From assembly GCF_900142755.1 (NCBI RefSeq), contig NZ_FRCA01000019.1, forward strand, positions 8,616 through 57,070: 48,455 nucleotides of DNA, given 5' to 3'. The notes beneath the pieces were generated by a model, which was not told the origin of the DNA, did not search any database, and worked only from the letters and a program-made list of their open reading frames with translations. Both the position numbers and the translations under genes were made by a program. The DNA comes from Halomonas cupida. GTDB lineage: Bacteria; Pseudomonadota; Gammaproteobacteria; Pseudomonadales; Halomonadaceae. The stretch's first letter is position 1. Every line of letters starts with the position of its first letter. Shown piece after piece: positions 8,287 through 15,774 of the stretch.

Positions 8287-10626
8287 ATGCCTGAGGGGTC
8301 TCTGGAAAGGTGTTCTCTGGAAAGGTGTGCTGCAGAAATGTCAGTCAAGCAGGACCTGAAGCTCCCTGACGCTTCGCGCATTCTGGTGGTTGGCCTCGGC
8401 CTGATCGGCGGCTCTCTGGCTGCCGCTCTGCGTGCCGCTGGAGTTGGCCGTGAGGATGGCACTGTCATCCTCGCCTGCGACCCCAATGTCGATGAGATTC
8501 GGCTGGGGGTTGAGATGGGGCTGATCGATACGGGGTCCACTCGCCTGGCGGATGTGGTCGAAGGTGCGACCCTGGTGGTGCTGGCCGTACCGGTGTTGGC
8601 GATGCGCAGTGTCATGGGGGAGTTGGCGGGGCTGATCTCGCAGTTGGCGCCCGATGCCGTGATCACCGATGTCGGCAGCACCAAGGCCGCCGTACGGGAC
8701 ATCGCCGTGGAGGCATTCGGTGGTTTGCCGCCACGTCTGGTGCTCGGTCATCCCATTGCCGGGTCGGAGAAGAGTGGTGTGGCGGCGTCCGATGCGCGGC
8801 TCTATCAGAATCACAAGGTCATTCTCACCCCCTGTGCGAATACCGCAGAGGATGCTCGGCAGTGTGTCGAGACTCTGTGGCGACTGACAGGGGCCGACGT
8901 ATTGAGCATGGATGTCGAGCGTCATGATCAGGTGTTGGCGCGCACCAGCCACCTGCCGCATCTGCTGGCCTTCTCGCTGGTTGATACTCTTGCCCGGCAG
9001 GACGAGCGGATGGATATCTTCCGCTATGCTGCGGGTGGGTTTCGTGATTTCACCCGAATCGCCGGCAGTGACCCTGTTATGTGGCGTGATGTGTTCACGG
9101 CCAACCGCGAGGCGGTGCTTGATGCGCTGGATGACTTCGAGGTGGGGCTGAAGCGCTTGCGGCAGGCGGTGGCTCAGGGGGACGGTGATGGCATGTTGGC
9201 CACCTTCGACCGCGCACGCCATGCCAGGCATTATTTCGAATCCTTGCTAAACAAGACCAGTTATCAGGCGGAATATCAGATGCAGGAACCCAACAGCTTG
9301 CGTTACCTCGTTGCTCCCGGTGGCAGTGTCTCCGGCCGTATTCGTGTACCGGGGGACAAGTCGATTTCACATCGTTCGATCATGCTTGGTGCACTCAGCG
9401 AGGGGGTGACTGAAGTCACTGGCTTCCTCGAAGGGGAGGATAGTCTCGCGACGCTGCAGGCCTTTCGCGAGATGGGGGTGGCAATCGAGGGTCCACACCA
9501 GGGCCGGGTTGTCATCCACGGAGTTGGCATGCACGGACTGAAGCCGCCCGCTGGTCCGCTGTATGTCGGCAATGCCGGTACCGCCATGCGCCTGTTTGCA
9601 GGCCTTTTGGCTGGGCAGGCATTCGACACCGAATTGACCGGTGATACATCACTGGCGCGTCGGCCGATGGGGCGCGTGGCCGACCCGCTGCGCGAGATGG
9701 GCGCGGTCGTCGAGACGACCGAGGGCGGGCGTCCGCCATTGAAGATCAAGGGTGGTCAGTCGCTCAAGGGCATTGACTATGACATGCCGATGGCCAGCGC
9801 TCAGGTCAAGTCCTGCTTGCTGCTTGCCGGCATGTACGCCGATGGGGAAACCCGGGTGCGCGAGCCTGCGCCGACCCGTGATCATACCGAGCGTATGCTG
9901 AACGGCTTCGGCTATCGGGTCGAGCGCGAGGGCGATACCTGTTGGCTGCGGGGTGGCGGTCGGTTGAGTGCCGCGCCGATCGATGTACCGTCCGATATTT
10001 CCTCGGCGACCTTCTTCCTGGTTGCAGCTGCCATTACGCCCGGCTCTGATCTGGTTCTGGAGCATGTCGGCATCAACCCGACGCGCATCGGTGTGATCAA
10101 TATTCTCCAGGCGATGGGGGCTGACCTTCAACTGCACAACCAGCGTGAGGTGGGCGGGGAGCCGGTGGCGGATCTGCATATTCGCTATGCGCCGCTGAAG
10201 GGCATCGAGATTCCCACCGACCAGGTGCCGCTGGCCATCGATGAGTTCCCGGCACTGTTCATTGCGGCGGCCAACGCCGAAGGCATTACACGCCTGCGTG
10301 GGGCTGAGGAGCTGCGCGTCAAGGAGTCTGACCGACTGCAGTCAATGGCCGATGGAATGACCATTCTCGGCATCGACAATACGCTGCTGGACGATGGCAT
10401 CGATATTGTCGGCAAGGGTGGAGAAGCGCCGAACTATGGCGGCGGCAGGGTTCAGAGTCATGAGGACCACCGCATTGCCATGGCCTTCACCATCGCAGGT
10501 CTGCGAGCCAGCGCCCCGATTGAAGTCGATGACTGCTCCAATGTGGCGACTTCTTTCCCCAGTTTCGTCGATCTGGCGAGACGCGTGGGTCTGAGTCTTG
10601 ATGAGGTGCGTGAGGAGGCGGTATGA
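8287..10626 (+). CDS. Prephenate dehydrogenase / 3-phosphoshikimate 1-carboxyvinyltransferase fusion
   Basis: This 779-residue fusion joins TyrA (about 26-310) to AroA/EPSP synthase (about 335-779). The TyrA part has the Rossmann motif VVGLGLIGGS and the HPIAGSEKSG block. The AroA part opens with PGGSVSGRIRVPGDKSISHRS and carries GNAGTAMR, KESDRL and EDHRIAMAF. The fusion is known from Pseudomonas and Halomonas relatives and combines the tyrosine branch with the penultimate shikimate step. The start is uncertain: ATG 8287 is two bases after the pheA stop, while ATG 8338 begins nearer the homology. The 17 residues between contain an exact in-frame duplication of SLERC. The stop overlaps cmk by four bases (ATGA). 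Confidence 0.95.
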   Translation: MPEGSLERCSLERCAAEMSVKQDLKLPDASRILVVGLGLIGGSLAAALRAAGVGREDGTVILACDPNVDEIRLGVEMGLIDTGSTRLADVVEGATLVVLAVPVLAMRSVMGELAGLISQLAPDAVITDVGSTKAAVRDIAVEAFGGLPPRLVLGHPIAGSEKSGVAASDARLYQNHKVILTPCANTAEDARQCVETLWRLTGADVLSMDVERHDQVLARTSHLPHLLAFSLVDTLARQDERMDIFRYAAGGFRDFTRIAGSDPVMWRDVFTANREAVLDALDDFEVGLKRLRQAVAQGDGDGMLATFDRARHARHYFESLLNKTSYQAEYQMQEPNSLRYLVAPGGSVSGRIRVPGDKSISHRSIMLGALSEGVTEVTGFLEGEDSLATLQAFREMGVAIEGPHQGRVVIHGVGMHGLKPPAGPLYVGNAGTAMRLFAGLLAGQAFDTELTGDTSLARRPMGRVADPLREMGAVVETTEGGRPPLKIKGGQSLKGIDYDMPMASAQVKSCLLLAGMYADGETRVREPAPTRDHTERMLNGFGYRVEREGDTCWLRGGGRLSAAPIDVPSDISSATFFLVAAAITPGSDLVLEHVGINPTRIGVINILQAMGADLQLHNQREVGGEPVADLHIRYAPLKGIEIPTDQVPLAIDEFPALFIAAANAEGITRLRGAEELRVKESDRLQSMADGMTILGIDNTLLDDGIDIVGKGGEAPNYGGGRVQSHEDHRIAMAFTIAGLRASAPIEVDDCSNVATSFPSFVDLARRVGLSLDEVREEAV
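8299..8328 (+). repeat. Exact 15-bp tandem duplication at the start of the tyrA-aroA gene
   Basis: TCTCTGGAAAGGTGT occurs twice without a change (8299-8313 and 8314-8328), encoding SLERC-SLERC if translation starts at 8287, or lying in the leader with two AAGG sequences if it starts at 8338. Confidence 0.95.
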
Positions 10627-11333
10627 CGGCTCAGACCGCATCCTCGGCAGTGACCGTGCCGGTGCTGGCCATTGATGGTCCAGGTGGTGCCGGAAAGGGC
10701 ACCATCAGTCGCCTCATCGCACAGCGCCTGGGCTGGCATCTGCTGGATAGCGGTAGTCTTTATCGCTTGACCGCTCTGGCGGCCCTGCGCAAGGGAGTGC
10801 CGCTGGATGACGAGTCCCGATTGGCCGATATTGCCCTGCAACTGGACGTGGTATTTCGTGCCGATCACGGGAAGACCGTGATCGAGCTGGAAGGTGCGGT
10901 GGTCACCAATGACATTCGTACGGAACAGGTGGGCGATAGTGCCTCTCGAGTCGCCGCGCTGCCGGCCGTACGCACAGCGCTATTGCAACGCCAGCGTGAC
11001 TTTCGCCAGGCGCCGGGACTGGTGGCTGATGGTCGAGATATGGGGACTGTGGTATTCACGGATGCGCCGCTGAAGATATTCCTCACCGCCAGTGCCGAGG
11101 AGCGGGCGCGTCGACGTCACCTGCAGTTGCGAGAGGCTGGTATGGATGCTAGTCTATCGAGTCTTTTAAAGGAGATTCAGGCGCGCGATGCTCGCGATAT
11201 GCAGCGTAGCGTGGCTCCGCTGGTGCCGGCCGATGATGCTGTCGAGCTCGACACCACTAGCCTGAGCATACCGGAAGTGGTGGAACAGCTGACCCAGCTG
11301 TTGGTCCAGAAGGGGCTGACGGAGGTCTGCTGA
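10623..11333 (+). CDS. cmk: Cytidylate kinase
   Basis: Cmk phosphorylates CMP and dCMP with ATP in pyrimidine nucleotide salvage. The 236-residue product has the P-loop IDGPGGAGKGTISR near residue 18, the substrate-binding LLDSGSLYR and VADGRDMGTVVF, and the lid segment ASAEERARRRHLQL. Length is slightly above the family norm (about 227). The start overlaps the end of the aroA part (ATGA), implying translational coupling, and rpsA follows as in most gammaproteobacteria. Confidence 0.97.
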   Translation: MTAQTASSAVTVPVLAIDGPGGAGKGTISRLIAQRLGWHLLDSGSLYRLTALAALRKGVPLDDESRLADIALQLDVVFRADHGKTVIELEGAVVTNDIRTEQVGDSASRVAALPAVRTALLQRQRDFRQAPGLVADGRDMGTVVFTDAPLKIFLTASAEERARRRHLQLREAGMDASLSSLLKEIQARDARDMQRSVAPLVPADDAVELDTTSLSIPEVVEQLTQLLVQKGLTEVC

Positions 11334-11540
11334 CTCCCTTGCGGAGTTCCCGGCAAGATGTCATGACGTGGCCCGGTTGTCGAGTTCAGGGATATTGTTG
11401 AACTCGGAAGCAGATCCAGAAAAACCAGGCCAGGTCGAACCAGTGTCAACATCCCCGGGGGTTATCGGAAATGGCCCGCACTCGCTGGTGGTGCGGAGAA
11501 GCGGCCCTGCCGCACTCAACGTTGATCATGTAGGAACATC
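11334..11540 (+). promoter_or_regulatory. rpsA leader with two hairpins
   Basis: The 207-base gap before rpsA holds CGAGTTCA (11381-11388)/TGAACTCG (11399-11406) with a ten-base GGGA-starting loop, and CCGCAC (11476-11481)/GTGCGG (11491-11496). In enterobacteria S1 represses its own mRNA through a folded leader with GGA-bearing loops. These hairpins are candidates for the same control, but the structure was not computed. Confidence 0.45.
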
Positions 11541-13217
11541 ATGAGCGAAAGCTTTGCTGAACTGTTTGAACAATCTCTCCTGGACATCAACATGGAACCG
11601 GGCGCCATCGTTCCGGCCACTGTTGTCGACATCGAAGGTGACTGGGTTACCGTCAATGCCGGTCTGAAGTCCGAAGGTCAGATCCCTGTCGCGCAATTCC
11701 GCGACGACAATGGTGAACTGACTATCGCCGTTGGTGACGAGGTGCACGTTGCCCTCGAAGCCGTGGAAGACGGCTTTGGTGAAACCCGCCTGTCCCGCGA
11801 GAAGGCCAAGCGCGCCGAAGCGTGGAAGGTGCTGGAAGCTGCCTTCGAGAAGGAAGAGATCGTCAAGGGCGTGATCAACGGCAAGGTCAAGGGCGGCTTC
11901 ACAGTCGACGTCGACTCCATCCGTGCCTTCCTGCCCGGCTCCCTGGTTGATGTTCGTCCGGTTCGCGACACCGCGCACCTGGAGAACAAGGAACTCGATT
12001 TCAAGGTCATCAAGCTCGATCCGAAGCGCAACAACGTTGTCGTTTCTCGTCGTGCCGTGCTCGAAGCCGAGAACAGCGCCGAGCGCGAAGCGCTGCTGGC
12101 GACCCTGCAGGAAGGTCAGCAGATCCTCGGTATCGTCAAGAACCTGACCGACTACGGTGCCTTCGTTGATCTGGGCGGCGTTGACGGCCTGCTGCACATC
12201 ACCGACATGGCCTGGAAGCGCATCAAGCATCCTGGTGAAATCGTTGCTGTCGGCGACGAGATCTCCGTCAAGGTGCTGAAGTTCGACCGTGAGCGCAATC
12301 GCGTGTCTCTGGGTCTGAAGCAGCTGGGCGAAGATCCGTGGGTCAACATCAAGGATCGTTACCCGGAAGGCATGAAGGTGCACGCTCGCGTCACCAACCT
12401 CACCGACTACGGCTGTTTTGCCGAGCTGGAAGAGGGTGTCGAAGGTCTGGTTCACGTCTCCGAAATGGACTGGACCAACAAGAACATCCATCCGTCCAAG
12501 GTTGTCCAGGTGGGCGACGATGTCGACGTCATGGTTCTGGATATCGACGAGGAGCGTCGTCGTATCTCCCTGGGTATCAAGCAGTGCACTGCCAACCCGT
12601 GGGAAACCTTCAGCGGCCAGTTCAACAAGGGCGACCGCGTTGCCGGTACCATCAAGTCGATCACTGACTTCGGTATCTTCATCGGTCTCGACGGTGGTAT
12701 CGACGGTCTGGTTCACCTGTCCGACATCTCCTGGACGGAAACTGGCGAAGAAGCCGTGCGTTCCTTCAAGAAGGGCGACGAAGCTGAAGCGGTCATCCTG
12801 TCCATCGATCCGGAGCGTGAGCGCATCTCTCTGGGCATCAAGCAGCTCGACTCCGACCCGGTCGCTGAGTTCCTGGCTGTAAATGACAAGGGTGCCATCG
12901 TGACTGGCCGCGTTGTCGAAGTTGATGCCAAGGAAGCTCACGTTGAGCTCGCCACTGATGTCATCGCCGTACTCAAGGCATCCGAGATCAGTGCCGATCG
13001 CGTCGAGGATGCTCGTAACGTCCTGAACGAAGGCGATTCTGTCGAAGCGCGCATCATTGGCGTGGACCGCAAGAACCGTCAGATCGCTCTGTCCGTCAAG
13101 GCCAAGGATCAGGACGATACTCGTCGCAACATGAGCAAGCTGCGTGACCAGGAATCCGAAGTGGGTGGTCCGACCACCATCGGTGACCTGATCAAGCAGC
13201 AGATGGGCCAGGATTGA
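11541..13217 (+). CDS. rpsA: 30S ribosomal protein S1
   Basis: S1 binds mRNA and brings it to the 30S subunit. The 558 residues match the E. coli length (557) and contain six S1/OB repeats, at about 21-87, 105-171, 192-260, 277-347, 364-434 and 451-520; repeated signatures such as GAFVDLGGVDGLLHITDMAW, GCFAELEEGVEGLVHVSEMD and GIFIGLDGGIDGLVHLSDIS are easy to see. AGGA lies 9 bases before the ATG. In most gammaproteobacteria ihfB follows directly; here a terminator and then an mvaT-like gene follow. Confidence 0.98.
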   Translation: MSESFAELFEQSLLDINMEPGAIVPATVVDIEGDWVTVNAGLKSEGQIPVAQFRDDNGELTIAVGDEVHVALEAVEDGFGETRLSREKAKRAEAWKVLEAAFEKEEIVKGVINGKVKGGFTVDVDSIRAFLPGSLVDVRPVRDTAHLENKELDFKVIKLDPKRNNVVVSRRAVLEAENSAEREALLATLQEGQQILGIVKNLTDYGAFVDLGGVDGLLHITDMAWKRIKHPGEIVAVGDEISVKVLKFDRERNRVSLGLKQLGEDPWVNIKDRYPEGMKVHARVTNLTDYGCFAELEEGVEGLVHVSEMDWTNKNIHPSKVVQVGDDVDVMVLDIDEERRRISLGIKQCTANPWETFSGQFNKGDRVAGTIKSITDFGIFIGLDGGIDGLVHLSDISWTETGEEAVRSFKKGDEAEAVILSIDPERERISLGIKQLDSDPVAEFLAVNDKGAIVTGRVVEVDAKEAHVELATDVIAVLKASEISADRVEDARNVLNEGDSVEARIIGVDRKNRQIALSVKAKDQDDTRRNMSKLRDQESEVGGPTTIGDLIKQQMGQD

Positions 13218-13233
13218 TCCTGATTCCATCTTG

Positions 13234-13260
13234 TCAGCACTGATCCAGGGTCAGTGCTGA
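13234..13260 (+). terminator. First hairpin after rpsA
   Basis: TCAGCACTGA (13234-13243) and TCAGTGCTGA (13251-13260) form a perfect 10-bp stem with a 7-base loop, followed by TTT. It begins 17 bases after the rpsA stop. Confidence 0.75.
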
Positions 13261-13270
13261 TTTGATCGCT

Positions 13271-13306
13271 GAAGCGCCGCCCTCAGGGGCGGCGCTTCTG
13301 TTTTTA
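13271..13306 (+). terminator. Rho-independent terminator of the serC-rpsA region
   Basis: GAAGCGCCGCCC (13271-13282), loop TCAG, GGGCGGCGCTTC (13287-13298) make a perfect 12-bp stem followed by TGTTTTTA. This is a textbook intrinsic terminator. Confidence 0.92.
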
Positions 13307-13637
13307 TGGGCACTGGTATTGCTATGGTGTCAAGAACTCGCTGGCTCGCCTTTCTGCTGGATTGTATTTCTTCTGTATAGTGAGCTGCGTAACCGTAGCG
13401 TTATATACCTTCATGTTACGAAGAGAAGTCTCTTTTTCTCTGAGAAAGACTTTCTCCATCAAGGTTTTCTGCTCATTTTCAGTTCCGGTTTGTGGTTGCT
13501 TCCGGTAAGAGGGGTGGGTTTGCGAAGTGTTCGAAGAAAATGCTGCTATTATAAAATTGCTTCAGTAGTTGCGAGTTTCAACTACAGCAGCAATAATAGG
13601 CCGCGCATTCCCGAAAACATAATTCAAGGTAACTTTC
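13307..13637 (+). promoter_or_regulatory. AT-rich region upstream of the mvaT-like gene
   Basis: About 330 bases without a supported gene. Base composition falls clearly below the neighbourhood, with runs such as CTTTTTCTCTGAG and TATTATAAAATTG near 13547-13560. Such DNA is the preferred target of MvaT/H-NS proteins, so self-repression is likely. A 131-codon frame running through it includes the terminator and is not believed. Confidence 0.5.
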
Positions 13638-14012
13638 ATGTCTTCAATCTTGAATGACTACGTACAGCTCGAACAGCAGCTCAAGCAGGTTCAGGCTCAG
13701 CTCGACAAACTGCAGAATGATGATCGCCTCAAGGCGGAACTGGAGTTCAAGAGCAAGCTCGAAGCATTGATGAGCAAGTTCGAGAAAACTCCTGCGGATG
13801 TCATTGCTCTGCTTGATCCGAAGCCCGCTAGTGCCAAGGCAGCCCCGGTTTCCACTGGTGGTCGCCGCAAGCGTAAGCTGAAGATCTACAAGAACCCCAA
13901 CAGCGGTGAAGTGGTGGAAACCCGTGGTGGTAACCACAAGACATTGAAGGCCTGGAAGGAGGAGTTCGGTGGTGACACCGTTGAGTCCTGGCTGGTTCGT
14001 GTCGAAGAGTGA
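13638..14012 (+). CDS. MvaT-family xenogeneic silencer / histone-like protein
   Basis: The 124-residue protein is a close relative of Pseudomonas MvaT/TurB, which coat AT-rich foreign DNA and silence it. The N-terminal coiled coil (1-50, YVQLEQQLKQVQAQLDKL) mediates dimerisation, and the ELEFKSKLEALM..TPADVIALLDP segment is the higher-order contact region. A linker rich in Ala, Lys and Arg follows. The C-terminal DNA-binding domain has KNPNSGEVVETRGGNHKTLKAW, where RGGN is the minor-groove motif known in MvaT. AAGGTAA lies before the ATG. Its position after rpsA is where ihfB lies in other gammaproteobacteria. Confidence 0.92.
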   Translation: MSSILNDYVQLEQQLKQVQAQLDKLQNDDRLKAELEFKSKLEALMSKFEKTPADVIALLDPKPASAKAAPVSTGGRRKRKLKIYKNPNSGEVVETRGGNHKTLKAWKEEFGGDTVESWLVRVEE

Positions 14013-14023
14013 TTGCATAGCCC

Positions 14024-14079
14024 AGGATAGACGCAGCCCCGCTGCGTCAAATCCTGCCGATGGTATTCTCTTCGGCGGG
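14024..14079 (+). terminator. Terminator of the mvaT-like gene
   Basis: AGGAT-GACGCAG, loop CCCCG, CTGCGTC-ATCCT (14024-14055) is a strong stem. A second, CCTGCCGA/TCGGCGGG (14053-14079), overlaps it by three bases and is followed by the T-rich CTGTTGTGTTCTGTCTT. Confidence 0.75.
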
Positions 14080-14225
14080 CTGTTGTGTTCTGTCTTGTAG
14101 GTCTCTATTCCTGCTTCTTGTTCCAGTCCCACAATTTGCCAGTAATGTTAAGGCAATGAAACCTGTTGGAGGAAGGGTAGGAGTTTCTGGTCGTCACTTC
14201 TCCTGATGACCTGTACAAGGCAGGA

Positions 14226-14257
14226 CAATGGCCGCAGAGTTATCTCTGCGGCCATTG
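14226..14257. terminator. 14-bp perfect hairpin between mvaT-like and AraC-type genes
   Basis: CAATGGCCGCAGAG, TTAT, CTCTGCGGCCATTG. It lies about 20 bases past the stop of the minus-strand regulator, between convergent genes, so it may stop transcription from both sides although T-tracts are weak. Confidence 0.65.
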
Positions 14258-14278
14258 ATTGAGGCGAGAAGCGTTATT

Positions 14279-15085
14279 TCAATCATCCTCGAGAAGCGGC
14301 AGACGCAGCTCGAGTCCCGGTTTGCTCTTGACCAGCTGTGGTGCCTCTCCGCTGAGGTATACGCCGTGCTCCGACAGGCCCCGACAGGCCATGAACAGCA
14401 TGGCACTGGTGAGATGCGAGCTGTCTTCCAGCGAGATCGAGGCGTAGCGTTGTGCTGGCAATACCACGAGACGGAAGGGTAGTGGTAACGCCAGGCGGTG
14501 AGCATGTTCCTCATCCACCAGGACGCCAAGGTCAATGCGCGGTGATTCACTCGCCAATGGGTGGTCGTGAAGGATGGCGATGGGAGCCGCGTTGGTGATT
14601 CGTGCTGGAAGGTCATAGGCGCCTTCAGCGTTGCGCTCCCAGTTGTCGAGATTCTCGATGATTTCCGGCGGCTGGTAGAGACGTGTTACAGCGGCTCTAC
14701 GCAGTGGCAGTTCAATCATCTTGACCGAGAAGTGCGGCAGGGTATGGCGTTGGCGGTAGAGTTCCAGTCGCTGGTTCTGGCGGTATTCGCGCGGAGCCAC
14801 ATGGTAACGGCGCTGGAAGGCTCGAGTGAAGGCAGAATGATTACGATATCCGCAGCGCCTTGCGATATCATGTACACCGTGCGGCGTGTGGATCAGTAGC
14901 CGTGCAGCCTTCTCGAGACGCAGCATGTCGCGATAGGCGCTGGGTGAGATACCGAAAGATTGACGGAAACGCCGGCGTACCTGTGATGATGAGTAGCCCA
15001 TGCGTGTTGCGAGGTCTTCAATGCTGAGTTGACTATCCAATGTCTCCTGCAGCCAGATTTCCGCGCGCATCATCTCGTTGAACAT
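14279..15085 (-). CDS. AraC-family regulator with C-terminal GyrI-like effector domain
   Basis: The 268-residue protein has the AraC DNA-binding domain at the N-terminus (about 9-105), seen as two helix-turn-helices: IEDLATRMGYSSSQVRRRFRQ and HDIARRCGYRNHSAFTRAFQRR, ending in P-x-x-YR. Residues ~115-268 resemble the GyrI-like small-molecule-binding fold seen in Rob and SbmC (FSVKMIELPLRRAAVTR, then LGVLVDE..LPAQRYASISLEDS). This is the Rob-type order, typical of regulators answering toxic or hydrophobic compounds. The target is unknown. It is monocistronic and convergent with the mvaT-like gene. Confidence 0.85.
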   Translation of the reverse strand: MFNEMMRAEIWLQETLDSQLSIEDLATRMGYSSSQVRRRFRQSFGISPSAYRDMLRLEKAARLLIHTPHGVHDIARRCGYRNHSAFTRAFQRRYHVAPREYRQNQRLELYRQRHTLPHFSVKMIELPLRRAAVTRLYQPPEIIENLDNWERNAEGAYDLPARITNAAPIAILHDHPLASESPRIDLGVLVDEEHAHRLALPLPFRLVVLPAQRYASISLEDSSHLTSAMLFMACRGLSEHGVYLSGEAPQLVKSKPGLELRLPLLEDD

Positions 15086-15444
15086 ATGTCGTGCCTCCCT
15101 GATCCAGTGGCAAATGCGTGACCTTGTTGAGGTTCGCTGGATTTGATCCAGGCATTGCCCTGGTGGCCTTTATGGGGAGCAGTCGTGCCCCGCGTTGGTC
15201 ATTGTGATTCGATTTGTTGCGTGTGGATACATCCTGTTACGTTGTTATGCAGTGTAGGGCGTGTTGATGGCAAGTTCAATGTGCCGATTTGATCGATTGT
15301 GCACAAGAAATAATCCATGTAATACATACTTAACATGTTGAATTATGGATAAATTCTTGTGACACATGTTTTCTGTGATGGCGGTGCGATGGCGCAGGAC
15401 GTCTATTTTCGCACTCGGATTCTGTTCTTTACGGCCGGTAACAA
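15086..15444 (+). promoter_or_regulatory. Divergent AT-rich intergenic region with a long inverted repeat
   Basis: No gene is supported here. The half next to the small plus-strand gene is AT-rich (15270-15375). Arms 15302-15318 (CACAAGAAATAATCCAT) and 15345-15361 (ATGGATAAATTCTTGTG) pair at 13 of 17 positions around a 26-base AT-rich centre. It could be an operator pair or nucleoid-protein site for either divergent gene. Confidence 0.45.
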
Positions 15445-15753
15445 ATGAAACAGCAAAAGACTTCCAAGCCTATGGATGAACGTGAAAAGTTACGTAAATT
15501 CCGTGAGTTGGATGATGCCTTCGCGGAGGCGCTGAAAGGGCTGGAGGGTTCAGGCGAACCTGATGATGCCCCTGATGCGCCACCGGAAATTTCTGCGGAG
15601 GAACGCGAGCGCGAAGAGGCCAGAAAGGCGCAGGAAGCTCGCGATGCGGAATTCAGAGAGCAGTTGCACAGTTTGATGAAGGAATATGCCCAGACACCGG
15701 TTGATGTCTATCAGATGGTGAGAGTTATCGAAGAGCGCCGCCGTCAGGCTTGA
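15445..15753 (+). CDS. Small MvaT-related protein lacking a DNA-binding domain
   Basis: The 102-residue product is highly charged and probably coiled-coil for much of its length. Its last third, AEFREQLHSLMKEYAQTPVDVYQMV, lines up with LEFKSKLEALMSKFEKTPADVIALL of the MvaT-like protein encoded 2 kb upstream (identities include E, F, L, LM, TP and DV). In MvaT this is the segment after the dimer coiled coil. Nothing resembling the RGGN DNA-binding domain follows; the protein ends 11 residues later. It may join MvaT oligomers and modulate silencing, but this is inferred. No strong ribosome site is visible, and the ATG at codon 10 is an alternative start. Confidence 0.6.
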   Translation: MKQQKTSKPMDEREKLRKFRELDDAFAEALKGLEGSGEPDDAPDAPPEISAEEREREEARKAQEARDAEFREQLHSLMKEYAQTPVDVYQMVRVIEERRRQA

Positions 15754-15774
15754 CGCCGACGCATGGGCAGTGGC

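Noticed and set aside
8287..10626. tyrA-aroA fusion as a novel arrangement
   Set aside because: This fusion is already known in Pseudomonas and Halomonas relatives, so it is informative for taxonomy but not new.
11526..13229. 567-codon open frame opposite rpsA
   Set aside because: Mirrors the strong codon bias of rpsA almost end to end, as expected for an antisense artefact.
13262..13657. 131-codon open frame after rpsA
   Set aside because: It runs through the intrinsic terminator and the AT-rich promoter region and overlaps the mvaT-like start.
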